The notes under the pieces: generated by a model
Seen by the model: the letters and a program-made list of their open reading frames with translations, nothing else
Told to the model about the DNA's origin: nothing
The model's database searches: none
Part shown: positions 1 to 8,031 of the stretch, one piece after another
How positions within the stretch are numbered: position 1 is the stretch's first letter
How the letters are laid out: every line of letters starts with the position of its first letter
Position numbers and translations under genes: made by a program
Origin: an uncultured Clostridia bacterium
GTDB taxonomy: Bacteria > Bacillota > Clostridia > Oscillospirales > Acutalibacteraceae
DNA: 13,829 bases
Assembly: GCA_947624755.1 (NCBI GenBank)
Contig: CANQLQ010000022.1
Coordinates: 1 to 13,829 of the forward strand
Direction of reading: 5' to 3'

Positions 1-42
1 TATTAATCCAACACATATTAACGCTATTAAAAATTTTTTCAT
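1..42 (-). CDS. N-terminus of a probable exported or membrane protein (partial)
   Basis: Only the first 14 codons are inside the window, reading MKKFLIALICVGLI before the left edge. The start is well supported: an AGGAG ribosome binding site sits at 57-53, about 10 nt before the ATG at 42-40, and it overlaps the end of pyrH. Two lysines followed by a hydrophobic run look like the n- and h-regions of a signal peptide or a first membrane segment. The Cys at residue 10 could be a lipobox cysteine, but too little is visible to say. The gene lies 16 nt after pyrH and is probably co-transcribed with it. It is not frr, the usual neighbour of pyrH, because ribosome recycling factor does not begin with a hydrophobic segment. 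Function unknown. Confidence 0.6.
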   Translation of the reverse strand, partial: MKKFLIALICVGLI

Positions 43-58
43 AACCTAAAATCTCCTT

Positions 59-766
59 TTATTCTTTTACAATTGTACCGATATTTTCGCCTTTAACGGC
101 TTTGACAATGTTTTCGGGGTGGTCGAGATTAAAGACAAGAATGCCTATCTTATTGTCTCTGCAAAGAGAAGCGGCGGTACTGTCCATAACAGCAAGCCCT
201 TTTTTAAGAACTTCCGTATGAGTGAGAGTATCATATTTTTTCGCATCGCCGAATTTGTTCGGGTCTTTATCGTAAACGCCGTCAACATTGGTTGCCTTGA
301 AGATAATTTCAGCATTGATTTCAGCGGCGCGAAGGGCTGCCGCCGTGTCGGTCGAAAAGAACGGATTGCCCGTTCCGCAGCCGAAAATTACAACTCTGCC
401 CTTTTCAAGGTGACGTACAGCCTTGTTTCTGATATACGGTTCTGCAACCTGCTGCATTGTGATTGCAGTTTGGACTCTTACGTCAACACCCATTTGTTCA
501 AGTGAATCGGCAAGAGCGAGCGAATTCATTGTTGTTGCGAGCATTCCCATATGATCGGCTCTTGTGCGATCCATTTTACCGCTGCTGCGTCCGCGCCAGA
601 AGTTTCCGCCGCCGACAACAAGACCGATTTGAACGCCGAGATCTGCACATTCTTTTACCGATTTACAGACATTGTCGACTGTATCAAAATCAATTCCTTT
701 TCCGTCTTTTCCGGCAAGAACTTCTCCCGAAAGCTTGAGAAGGATCCTTTTGTAAACCGCCTGCAT
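59..766 (-). CDS. pyrH: UMP kinase (uridylate kinase)
   Basis: Bacterial hexameric UMP kinase of the amino acid kinase fold. It phosphorylates UMP to UDP with ATP in cytosolic pyrimidine nucleotide synthesis. The 235-residue length is normal. Visible family motifs are KRILLKLSGE at the N-terminus (phosphate-binding Lys and Ser-Gly), VVGGGNFWRG around residues 50-59, DHMGMLAT, FGCGTGNPFFSTDTAA, and KATNVDGVYDKDP near the nucleotide-binding loop. The ATG at 766 was chosen because a GGAGG at 779-775 lies 8 nt upstream. A TTG two codons earlier (772) is only 2 nt from that site and is unlikely. The gene has its own promoter at 814-842. Neither tsf nor frr, its common partners, adjoins it: upstream is a GH28 gene and downstream is an exported-protein gene. 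Confidence 0.96.
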   Translation of the reverse strand: MQAVYKRILLKLSGEVLAGKDGKGIDFDTVDNVCKSVKECADLGVQIGLVVGGGNFWRGRSSGKMDRTRADHMGMLATTMNSLALADSLEQMGVDVRVQTAITMQQVAEPYIRNKAVRHLEKGRVVIFGCGTGNPFFSTDTAAALRAAEINAEIIFKATNVDGVYDKDPNKFGDAKKYDTLTHTEVLKKGLAVMDSTAASLCRDNKIGILVFNLDHPENIVKAVKGENIGTIVKE

Positions 767-813
767 TTCCAATACCTCCGTTTATCTTCATATGCGTTTA
801 TTCCTTAAATTAT

Positions 814-842
814 ATTTTACTAAATATAACGCCGGGTGTAAA
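814..842 (-). promoter_or_regulatory. sigma-A-type promoter of pyrH
   Basis: On the minus strand, TTTACA (842-837) is followed by exactly 17 nt and then TAAAAT (819-814), a close match to the -35/-10 consensus. It lies about 48 nt before the pyrH ATG. No other good promoter was seen in the 773-944 gap. Confidence 0.65.
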
Positions 843-882
843 GGCTTTTTTAAAATTTGATTAATTAAACTTATATATTATA

Positions 883-901
883 CTAAGGAAGCCCTGATTC
901 T
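883..901 (+). repeat. solo copy of the TTAAGGAA-NNN-CTGATTAA dispersed motif
   Basis: The sequence CTAAGGAAGCCCTGATTCT matches the 19-bp terminal repeats at 8003-8021 and 8296-8314 and the solo copy at 9515-9533 in most conserved positions. It sits just past the GH28 terminator and has no inverted partner nearby. It may be a remnant end of a small mobile element. Confidence 0.5.
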
Positions 902-906
902 CAATT

Positions 907-931
907 AAAGCAGACTGTTTGCGTCTGCTTT
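907..931 (-). terminator. intrinsic terminator after the GH28 gene
   Basis: A perfect 9-bp stem (AAAGCAGAC at 907-915 with GTCTGCTTT at 923-931) closes a 7-nt loop. It begins 14 nt beyond the GH28 stop. In the minus direction the tail is TTTAATT. The plus-strand tail is the longer T run (929-934), so the hairpin could work in both directions, but no plus-strand gene needs it. Confidence 0.7.
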
Positions 932-944
932 TTTGACATTAATA

Positions 945-2297
945 TTACTTAATATTAAGTTCATCTGTACCGGCTTCGATTCCTTTTGAAGTGAATTTTT
1001 CAAAGGTAAGTCCGCTTACGTTTTCGCTGTCGACTGCATGACGGTAATATTCGCTTTTTGCGTTTATTGAAGCCCTGCAATTAACGAATGAAACACCGTC
1101 GGCGTTGCGAAGATAGAAGCAGGAATTTGAAGCTTTTTCAATACCAAAATCTATGCACGGACGAAGGTCATACATTCCGCAAGGCCATTTTGAAGTCTTT
1201 TCAAGTTCAACGCTGATTTTTTCAAACGAAACATTCTCTATAAGATTATTCTTAGTACCGTGAATAAGTACGCCGTTTTCTCCCTTGCAGGTAATATTGA
1301 AGAAACGCACATTTTTTACATGGCCGCATTTTGTGTTTTCATCACGGCGGAAGGCTGTAATTGTAATAGGTTCGGCCGTTCCCCACCAGTCCTCGCAAAA
1401 TCGTCTTGTTTCAACGATGATATTTGAATAGGTGACGTTTTCAACATTTCCGCAATCACGAACCTGAATGGAAATACCCCTGTTGCTTCTTGAAATTATG
1501 CAGTTGTCAACAACAATATTTCTAAAATCGTCAATTCCTTCCGTGCCGATTTTTATTGCGGCAGAGGTTGAAATAAGTGTACAGCCGGTAATTACAATGT
1601 TTTCGCATTTGCCGTATTCGCTGTTGCCTTTTGAGTTTTTAAGGCAGATACAGTCGTCGGCACATTCAACGTGGCAATTTGCGATTCTGACGTTCGTGCA
1701 GTGGTCAGGGTCAATTCCGTCACTGTTTGCAACGTCAAGCGGGTTGAGAATACGAATTTGCGAAATGAGCACATCGTCACAGCCTGCCGGATGAAGAGTC
1801 CAGAAAGGTGCGCCGGTTATTGTAACTTCCTTTACTGTGATGTGATTGCTTTTTTCAATATAGATAACTGTCGGGCGCGGATAGAAGTTACCCGTTACAT
1901 AATACGGGCTTTTTCTTTCAACAAAAGCGCAGCAGTTTCCGTCAATTGTTCCCTCACCGCTGATTGTTGCCCCATGCGCTTCATAGCCATAGATAAAAGC
2001 AAAGGAGGGTTTGCCTGTCACCGGGTTGCCCACAAGAGCCGTTTTCGGGTCATTGACAGTATTGCACGGACGGATATAATCTTCAATTTTTTCCGTAGCT
2101 TTGAGTACCGCGCCCTTTTCAATATGAAGGTCAACATTCTTTTTAAGCTGAACCGAACCGCTGTAGAATGTGCCGCCTTCAAGCAGCACAATACCTCCGC
2201 CGTTATTTGTACATTCATCAATTGCTTTTTGGATTGCTTTTGCGTCATCGGTTTTGCCGTCAGCGGCAGCGCCGAAATTTTTCACGTTATAGACCAC
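945..2297 (-). CDS. glycoside hydrolase family 28 protein (polygalacturonase-like)
   Basis: A 450-residue right-handed beta-helix pectinase-type protein. The N-terminus YNVKNFGAAADGKTDDAKAI is the typical opening of bacterial GH28 and pectate-lyase-superfamily proteins. The catalytic-region motifs NSDGID (191-196; the family's NTD) and DD (214-215, in ADDCICLKN) are present. Where classical polygalacturonases have Gly-His-Gly, this protein has STSAAIKIGTEG (around 243-254), so the usual active-site histidine is absent there. No signal peptide is visible, which suggests cytoplasmic action on imported pectic oligosaccharides, an inference. The start is GTG at 2297, directly after the TAA of the upstream hydrolase, with a weak GGAATGG site 8 nt before it, so translational coupling is likely. 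Last gene of the pcrA-hydrolase-hydrolase-GH28 run. The exact substrate is not determinable. Confidence 0.85.
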   Translation of the reverse strand: MVYNVKNFGAAADGKTDDAKAIQKAIDECTNNGGGIVLLEGGTFYSGSVQLKKNVDLHIEKGAVLKATEKIEDYIRPCNTVNDPKTALVGNPVTGKPSFAFIYGYEAHGATISGEGTIDGNCCAFVERKSPYYVTGNFYPRPTVIYIEKSNHITVKEVTITGAPFWTLHPAGCDDVLISQIRILNPLDVANSDGIDPDHCTNVRIANCHVECADDCICLKNSKGNSEYGKCENIVITGCTLISTSAAIKIGTEGIDDFRNIVVDNCIISRSNRGISIQVRDCGNVENVTYSNIIVETRRFCEDWWGTAEPITITAFRRDENTKCGHVKNVRFFNITCKGENGVLIHGTKNNLIENVSFEKISVELEKTSKWPCGMYDLRPCIDFGIEKASNSCFYLRNADGVSFVNCRASINAKSEYYRHAVDSENVSGLTFEKFTSKGIEAGTDELNIK

Positions 2298-3902
2298 TTA
2301 TTTTACCATTCCAATTCCAATAAATTTAAGAATAAAAGAAAGAATTTTTTCAATGAAGTTCACAAAAAGAGTAAGCTTGCTTACCTGATTTTCTTCGCTT
2401 TCAGGAATATCAACACCGTCGGTAAGCGAAATAAATGCGCCGCTTCTTCTGTCAAGTTCAACAAACTGCGGGAACCTTGAGTCGGAATGAACGTCAACCG
2501 CGTCTTCGCTCGTTACGACCCATACCGCAAGAGCGGAAGCCTGAGTTGTAATATCATATTCAACGTGACCCATATATTTTATTACCCAAGTGGTTTCCGG
2601 AATAAAGCCTACCGAAGCGTCAATAGCGCCATCGGTCGAAATATGATTATGCTCTTTGCAGGCATTTTCTTTTGAGTAATCAATGTCGCTTACCGTTTTG
2701 CCCATCGGAGCGACGGCGCAGTTACCGGTCATAAGATAGGTGTCAATGAGAGTATCGGTTCTGTTTTGAGAGCTGTCTGTAAGAGGAATGCCCGCATAAC
2801 CGTAGGCGCCGATAATTGAAACATTTACACCGTCAGCCTGAGCGGCCTTAATTATTTCTTCGTTCTTTGCCTGAACACTGTAGAGATAAGCTTCAACATT
2901 TTCAAGAAAAGCGTCTGAAAGCTCGGTTGTCGTTTTCATAAATGCCTTTGCATCTTCAAAGTATTCGGCCGGCATAAGACACCACATACCCTGGAAGTGG
3001 GCAAAGGTATCCATAAATACCTCGGAAAAAGCCGGATATTTTAGAACTTCGATAATCGAAGCAAGATAATCGTCAACCGATTTTCCTACTTTGCCTGCGT
3101 ATTTTTCAAGCGCAGCCGCACTGATACCGATGAAGTTTGAAACAAAACCATAATTTCTTATAAATGTTTCAAGATAAGTAAGAGCGTCGGCAAGCTTTAT
3201 ATTGATGTCGCCGCTTAAAAGGCGTCCGACCATTTCAACGCCGTTAAAGGCAGTTGAGCCAAAAACAACATTTTTCAGATGCTGCGTTCCGTATTTGTGC
3301 ATATAAGAAGTGGTAATCATTCCGCCAAAGCTCATGGCAAAAAGAGAAACCTTGTCACTGCCTGTTTCCGCCATTGCCTTTTGAACCATTACATCAAGCT
3401 CATCTGCAAGGTCAAGCGGATTCATACGAAAATCATAATAGAAAAAATATGTGTTTTCAAAGCCTATCTTGTTTGCGATTGCATGAACAACACCCGCTTC
3501 GTTTGTTGCGCCGTCAGCGAAAGTATCGGGATAGTTGCCCGAATTTTCAGGGAATGTTTTTGCGTGAACACCGTAAACAGAATCGCCGTTTTCGTCGCAT
3601 TTGACATCCTCAAACAAATCATGAATAGGCTTAGTGCCGTATTTTCCGAATATACTCCAATCATTCTTTGCAAGTGAAGCTGCAAGCGGAGTAATCATTT
3701 TGAAAACGTCATTTATTATTTTTTCGTCCGACATCGGATAAACCGATTCATCATTATCATTAAGAAGCGGATAAGCGCTCATACCGCTGACAACAATTAC
3801 CGGAGTCGGCTTTCCGTTTGCGGCAAAAGCCGACGATGCGCTTAAAACGATAAGAACAAATACAAGAAGCAATGAAAGTGCTTTTTTAATACTTTTTTTC
3901 AT
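2298..3902 (-). CDS. secreted LCAT/lipase-like alpha/beta hydrolase, copy 2
   Basis: A 534-residue exported protein. The signal peptide spans about residues 1-27 (Lys-rich start, hydrophobic core, Ala-Phe-Ala end). The mature part opens with PVIVVSGMSAYPL, as in lecithin:cholesterol acyltransferase-like and lipase-like hydrolases. FFYYDFRMNP (153-162) corresponds to the YDWRLSP motif of that family. The likely nucleophile is Ser191 in AMSFGG, a nucleophile elbow lacking the first Gly of Gly-x-Ser-x-Gly. Asp424/Asp428 and His446 are the best candidates to complete a triad. The C-terminus is hydrophobic and amphipathic (about 510-534), suggesting membrane association. It is clearly paralogous to the preceding gene over its whole length and lies 15 nt behind it, with a GGAGG site 8 nt before the ATG. 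Lipase, esterase or acyltransferase activity cannot be told apart from sequence alone. Confidence 0.75.
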   Translation of the reverse strand: MKKSIKKALSLLLVFVLIVLSASSAFAANGKPTPVIVVSGMSAYPLLNDNDESVYPMSDEKIINDVFKMITPLAASLAKNDWSIFGKYGTKPIHDLFEDVKCDENGDSVYGVHAKTFPENSGNYPDTFADGATNEAGVVHAIANKIGFENTYFFYYDFRMNPLDLADELDVMVQKAMAETGSDKVSLFAMSFGGMITTSYMHKYGTQHLKNVVFGSTAFNGVEMVGRLLSGDINIKLADALTYLETFIRNYGFVSNFIGISAAALEKYAGKVGKSVDDYLASIIEVLKYPAFSEVFMDTFAHFQGMWCLMPAEYFEDAKAFMKTTTELSDAFLENVEAYLYSVQAKNEEIIKAAQADGVNVSIIGAYGYAGIPLTDSSQNRTDTLIDTYLMTGNCAVAPMGKTVSDIDYSKENACKEHNHISTDGAIDASVGFIPETTWVIKYMGHVEYDITTQASALAVWVVTSEDAVDVHSDSRFPQFVELDRRSGAFISLTDGVDIPESEENQVSKLTLFVNFIEKILSFILKFIGIGMVK

Positions 3903-3917
3903 AATCTTTTCCTCCGA

Positions 3918-5537
3918 TTATAAGTTTAAAAGATCTTTGAATAAATCAACAATTCCGACAATGAAAGCAAAAAGACGAAGAAAGATATTTGAATGTCTGT
4001 CGAAAATATCAAGCTTTATCTTGCTTCCCGTAAGACTTGAGAATTTACCTGTTTTAAGGTTCAGTGAAACGAACTGCGGATATTCTTCAAGGCTGTGAAC
4101 GGTAAGCTGTTCTTCCGCATTTATGAATGTCACAAGCAGTTTTTGGCAGTCTGTGCCATAGTCAAGCCCTATATGGCGGTTGTTTTTGATAAACCATGTC
4201 TGTTCGGGGAAAGCGCAGGTCGAAGCGTCAATAATTGCATCGGTCGAAACGTGGTTATGGCTCTTGTCGGCACATACCGTACCGAGCGCTTCATAGTTTT
4301 TGCCGAAGTTCTCGCCGTAGTTTGCACATGTAGCGCCGAAAGATTCATTTTGCGTTTCAACAAGGTTGTCGCATTGAAGCCAGGCTTTTCCTGTAAGCGG
4401 TGTGCTCATATAACCGTAAGCGGCAATAATATAAACTTGAACGCCGTTTGCAATAGCTTCGCTCATAAGATCTTCGCTTTTAACTTGAACATTATAATGA
4501 TATTCGTCAATTTCGTCAATAAATTTTTTGTTTGCATCTTTGCCGAACATAATCTCTTTGTCAGCTTCAAAATAGCTGTCGGGGCAGAAAGCCCAAAGAC
4601 CTGTCATATTTGCAAAAGATTTTATAAGAATTTCGTTATATGCCCTGTCGCCAAGCGCATCAACAAAATTTTTCAAAAAGGTGTCGATGTACTTTTCTGC
4701 GCCCGGGATATGTTCAACTCCGGTATAAAGAGCGCCTATAAGCGCCTGAACCGCTATGTCGCCCTTTTCCATATTAAAGAGCTTTTCAAAAACCATATCC
4801 GTTGAGACTTCAATGTTCTTTGAGAAAAGCTCGCCAACCATTTCAAGACCCTTTGAAGCGACTTCACAATAAATGATTCTGTCTATTGCATCGCTTCCGT
4901 ATTTATAGAGATATGAATTAACAACCGTACCGCCCATACTTGCCGGAACAAGAGTTACCTTTGATGCACCGGTTTCTTCTTTGACTGCTTTTATGTAATC
5001 GGCAAGTTCATCTGCATGAAGAAGCGGACTCAAACGCCAGTCATAGCAGAAGAAAAATACATTCTCGGCTCCGATTTCCTCCGCAATGCCTCTTATCATT
5101 CCGATCTCGTCATCGGTTTTATCGGTATCAATGAAGGTTTCGGGATAACTGCCTACATTCCCGTCAAAAAAGTTTGTACCAACGCTGTAAAGGCTGTTGC
5201 CCTCTTCATCGCAGGAAATTGCGTCAAACAAATCGGCATAAATGCTTTCAAATGTGCCGTCGGCAAATAAGTTCCAGTCGCCCTCTTTAAGAGCCTTGGC
5301 AAGCGGAATTATCGCCTTTCCGACAACTTTGACAATACCGTCGCTTGTCGGCGGAAATACCTGAGCGTCCTCGTCGATTTCACCGTTTTCGTCAAGGAGA
5401 CTTAGCGGAAATGAACCGAGTCCGCTGACAACTATCACCGGTGTGACGTCCCCGGCTGCAAACGCGGCGCTGCACACCGAAAACATCATAATTACCGCAA
5501 TCATAATGCATATGATTTTTTTGATAATGTTTTTCAT
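3918..5537 (-). CDS. secreted LCAT/lipase-like alpha/beta hydrolase, copy 1
   Basis: A 539-residue exported protein with a signal peptide ending near AAFA (about residue 27). TPVIVVSGLGSFPL opens the hydrolase domain. CYDWRLSPLLHADEL (164 onward) is an excellent match to the YDWRLSP signature of LCAT/phospholipid acyltransferase-type enzymes. The probable nucleophile is Ser200 in PASMGG, followed by TVVNSYLYKYG. HNHVSTDAIIDAS with Asp433/Asp437, and His455 in WFIKNNRHIG, are candidate acid and base. The C-terminal 25 residues are strongly hydrophobic and amphipathic. A GGAGAG site lies 6 nt before the ATG. The gene starts only 33 nt after pcrA with no terminator between, so read-through from pcrA is likely. 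Homology to the next gene points to tandem duplication. Lipid or ester substrates are inferred from the family. Confidence 0.77.
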   Translation of the reverse strand: MKNIIKKIICIMIAVIMMFSVCSAAFAAGDVTPVIVVSGLGSFPLSLLDENGEIDEDAQVFPPTSDGIVKVVGKAIIPLAKALKEGDWNLFADGTFESIYADLFDAISCDEEGNSLYSVGTNFFDGNVGSYPETFIDTDKTDDEIGMIRGIAEEIGAENVFFFCYDWRLSPLLHADELADYIKAVKEETGASKVTLVPASMGGTVVNSYLYKYGSDAIDRIIYCEVASKGLEMVGELFSKNIEVSTDMVFEKLFNMEKGDIAVQALIGALYTGVEHIPGAEKYIDTFLKNFVDALGDRAYNEILIKSFANMTGLWAFCPDSYFEADKEIMFGKDANKKFIDEIDEYHYNVQVKSEDLMSEAIANGVQVYIIAAYGYMSTPLTGKAWLQCDNLVETQNESFGATCANYGENFGKNYEALGTVCADKSHNHVSTDAIIDASTCAFPEQTWFIKNNRHIGLDYGTDCQKLLVTFINAEEQLTVHSLEEYPQFVSLNLKTGKFSSLTGSKIKLDIFDRHSNIFLRLFAFIVGIVDLFKDLLNL

Positions 5538-5570
5538 ATTTTTCTCTCCATATACAAATTTTTATGTAAA

Positions 5571-7961
5571 TTATACCTTTTCCAATTTGGCATAGTTTGC
5601 CATAAGTTTTTTTGTCCCCGCTTTTTCAAAAGCAATTTCAAGCATACTGTCGCCCCCCATAGGTTTGACCGAAAGCACAACGCCTAAACCGAACACCTTG
5701 CTTTTAACGCTGTCTCCGACATTATAAGTAACACCGCTCGGCTTTGGCGCTCCGGTTGAAAGGACTTGTTTTTTTGCCGGAGCTTTACTTCTTCTTTCTA
5801 AAAACGGTACTCTTTCATCGTCGTCAAAGCGTCCTGCGCCGCCAAAGCCGCCAAAGGTTCCGTATGAAGCAAGAGCCGACGTTCTTTCGGTCAAATCCCT
5901 CGGAATCTCCGAAAGGAATCTTGACGGAAGATTCCTTTGAGTCGAGCCGAAAAGCATTCTTGAGTTTGCATTTGACAAAAACAGCTTTTTCTTTGCCCTC
6001 GTTATTCCGACATAGCAAAGTCTGCGTTCTTCTTCAACTTCCTGTGCGTTGTACAAGCTCTGCATTCCCGGAAAAATTCCCTCTTCCATTCCCGGAATGA
6101 AAACAACGGGGAACTCAAGCCCCTTAGCCGAATGGAGCGTCATCATAACAACGGCGTCTGTCTGGGCATTATAGTTGTCGATATCGGTCATAAGAGCAAT
6201 TTCTTCAAGGAAACCCGAAAGTGTTGCTTCTTCGTTTTCCGCTTCATAGGTTATAAGGTTAGTAATAAGCTCACTGATATTTTCAATTCTTTCAGTGCCC
6301 TTTTCCTTGTCCGCTTCAAGATATTCTATGTATCCCGTCTTTTCAAGGATTTCCTTAAAAAGCTCGTCAAGATGCATTTCATCGACCTTTTCGTTAAGAG
6401 ACGTTATCATATTACAAAAAGCCATAAGCTTTTGCGCGCTTCGTTTGAGAATTTCATATTCATCGGCATGGCTCATAACCTCAAAAACCGAAATACCGAG
6501 TCCCGAAGCTATTTCAAACGCGTGGTTTACCGTTGTGTCACCTATTGCGCGTCTCGGTACATTGATTATTCTTGCAAGACGCATATTGTCGCTTGGATTG
6601 TTGACAACGGTAAGGTAAGCTATTGCATCACGGATTTCGGCTCTTTCATAAAATCGAAAGCCGCCGATAATACGGTAAGGTATACCTGCCCTTACCATTG
6701 AGCGTTCTATTGAGTTTGACTGGGCATTCATACGGTAAAGCACGGCATGGTCACCGAATTTAAAATTGCCCGAGCCGACGTTTTCCGAAATTTTTTCGGT
6801 AATATAGTTTGATTCACCCTGTTCGTCCGAGGCCGTATAGACAGAAATTTTTTCGCCCCGACCGTTTGAAGTCCAAAGATTTTTACCTTTTCGTTTTGAG
6901 TTGTAAGAAATAACCGCATTCGCCGCATCAAGAATACTTTGGGTCGAGCGATAGTTTTGTTCAAGACGGATAAGCTTTGCATTTTTGAACTGAAATTCAA
7001 AGCTCATAATGTTTTCAATTGTTGCCCCGCGGAAGCGGTAAATGCTTTGGTCATCGTCACCGACAACGCATATATTTTTGCAGCCGTCCGCAAGAAGCTG
7101 AGTCAGCCGAAATTGTGCATGGTTTGTGTCCTGATATTCGTCAACCATTATGTAGCGAAAACGTCTTTGATAATATTCACGAACATCATCACATTGCTCA
7201 AGAAGATTTACGGTATTGACTATCATATCGTCAAAGTCCATTGCATCGGCCTTTTTCAGTTCTTCCTGGTACATTTTGAAAACTTTACCTATTGTTGTCA
7301 TTCTTGCGTCTTTTTCACCCTGACGAATATATTCCTCGGGAGTGATAAGGCAGTCCTTTGAACGACTGATTTCGTTTAAAATAGTCTTATGAGATAAAAT
7401 TGACTCTCTTATATCAAGCTGTCTTTGACATTCTTTAATAAGACGTTTTTGGTCGTCCGTATCATAAATTGTAAAATTAGAAGAATAGCCTAATCTTTCG
7501 GCATTTCTGCGAAGTATTTTTGAACAGCACGAATGGAAGGTGCTTGCCCAAATTTCGTCCGCTTCACTTCCGAGAAGATCGCAAAGGCGGTCTTTGAGTT
7601 CATTTGCAGCTTTATTGGTGAAAGTAATAGCAAGAATCTGCCACGGCTTTGCAGGATTATCACAAAGAAGATCTTCAATATCGAAAAGAACATCATCGTT
7701 TCCGTCAAGATATTCTTTCATAAGCTCGATATCGTTTTCACTCGGCTCAAAAGCCACATTTTTTGAATTATATGCGTTACCGAAACGAACAATGTTTGCA
7801 ATACGGTTTACTATTACAGTAGTTTTTCCGCTTCCTGCGCCTGCAAGAATCAGAAGAGGACCGTCAATGAAAAAAATCGCCTTTTTTTGCATATCGTTCA
7901 TTCGGGCGAACTCTTTTTCAATTATTTTTTTACGAAGCTCGAAAAATTTCTCAGATATCAT
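5571..7961 (-). CDS. pcrA: UvrD/PcrA-type superfamily 1 ATP-dependent DNA helicase
   Basis: A 3'-5' DNA helicase for repair, replication restart and removal of recombination intermediates. All SF1A motifs are visible: Q-motif Gln25, Walker A GAGSGKT (41-47), motif Ia AITFTNKAANEL (111-122), Ib TFHSC, Walker B VDEYQDT (273-279), III VVGDDDQSIYRFRGA (299 onward), IV EQNYRST, V TLHSAKGLEFPVVF and VI CYVGITRAKKKL. The C-terminus GDSVKSKVFGLGVVLSV is the Tudor-like, RNA-polymerase-binding domain of PcrA. The length of 796 exceeds typical PcrA (about 720-740), largely because of an acidic insertion of about 45 residues between motifs I and Ia (about 60-105). The start at 7961 is supported by AAGGAG 7 nt upstream. 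The open frame extends to 8054, but that part lies in repeat sequence and has no binding site. Its probable promoter is 370 nt away at 8330-8358, beyond a MITE-like element. Confidence 0.95.
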   Translation of the reverse strand: MISEKFFELRKKIIEKEFARMNDMQKKAIFFIDGPLLILAGAGSGKTTVIVNRIANIVRFGNAYNSKNVAFEPSENDIELMKEYLDGNDDVLFDIEDLLCDNPAKPWQILAITFTNKAANELKDRLCDLLGSEADEIWASTFHSCCSKILRRNAERLGYSSNFTIYDTDDQKRLIKECQRQLDIRESILSHKTILNEISRSKDCLITPEEYIRQGEKDARMTTIGKVFKMYQEELKKADAMDFDDMIVNTVNLLEQCDDVREYYQRRFRYIMVDEYQDTNHAQFRLTQLLADGCKNICVVGDDDQSIYRFRGATIENIMSFEFQFKNAKLIRLEQNYRSTQSILDAANAVISYNSKRKGKNLWTSNGRGEKISVYTASDEQGESNYITEKISENVGSGNFKFGDHAVLYRMNAQSNSIERSMVRAGIPYRIIGGFRFYERAEIRDAIAYLTVVNNPSDNMRLARIINVPRRAIGDTTVNHAFEIASGLGISVFEVMSHADEYEILKRSAQKLMAFCNMITSLNEKVDEMHLDELFKEILEKTGYIEYLEADKEKGTERIENISELITNLITYEAENEEATLSGFLEEIALMTDIDNYNAQTDAVVMMTLHSAKGLEFPVVFIPGMEEGIFPGMQSLYNAQEVEEERRLCYVGITRAKKKLFLSNANSRMLFGSTQRNLPSRFLSEIPRDLTERTSALASYGTFGGFGGAGRFDDDERVPFLERRSKAPAKKQVLSTGAPKPSGVTYNVGDSVKSKVFGLGVVLSVKPMGGDSMLEIAFEKAGTKKLMANYAKLEKV

Positions 7962-8031
7962 TAAACATCTCCTTGTGCCCATAGTAACGGCACTGTACCA
8001 TATTAAGGAATCGCTGATTAATTCGTGGTAT

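Noticed and set aside
767..772. TTG start of pyrH two codons upstream
   Set aside because: It lies only 2 nt from the GGAGG site, whereas the ATG at 766 has 8 nt spacing and matches the usual protein start.
907..934. Terminator of a plus-strand transcript because the longer T run is on the plus strand
   Set aside because: No plus-strand gene precedes it; it follows the minus-strand GH28 stop, so it was assigned to that gene, possibly bidirectional.
1671..2480. Long plus-strand open frame opposite the GH28 and hydrolase genes
   Set aside because: It is antisense to two well-supported genes, shows no domain and spans their junction; a by-product of codon bias.
4095..4805. Plus-strand open frame of 236 codons opposite the first hydrolase
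   Set aside because: Antisense shadow of a clear coding region, with no recognisable motif or initiation site.
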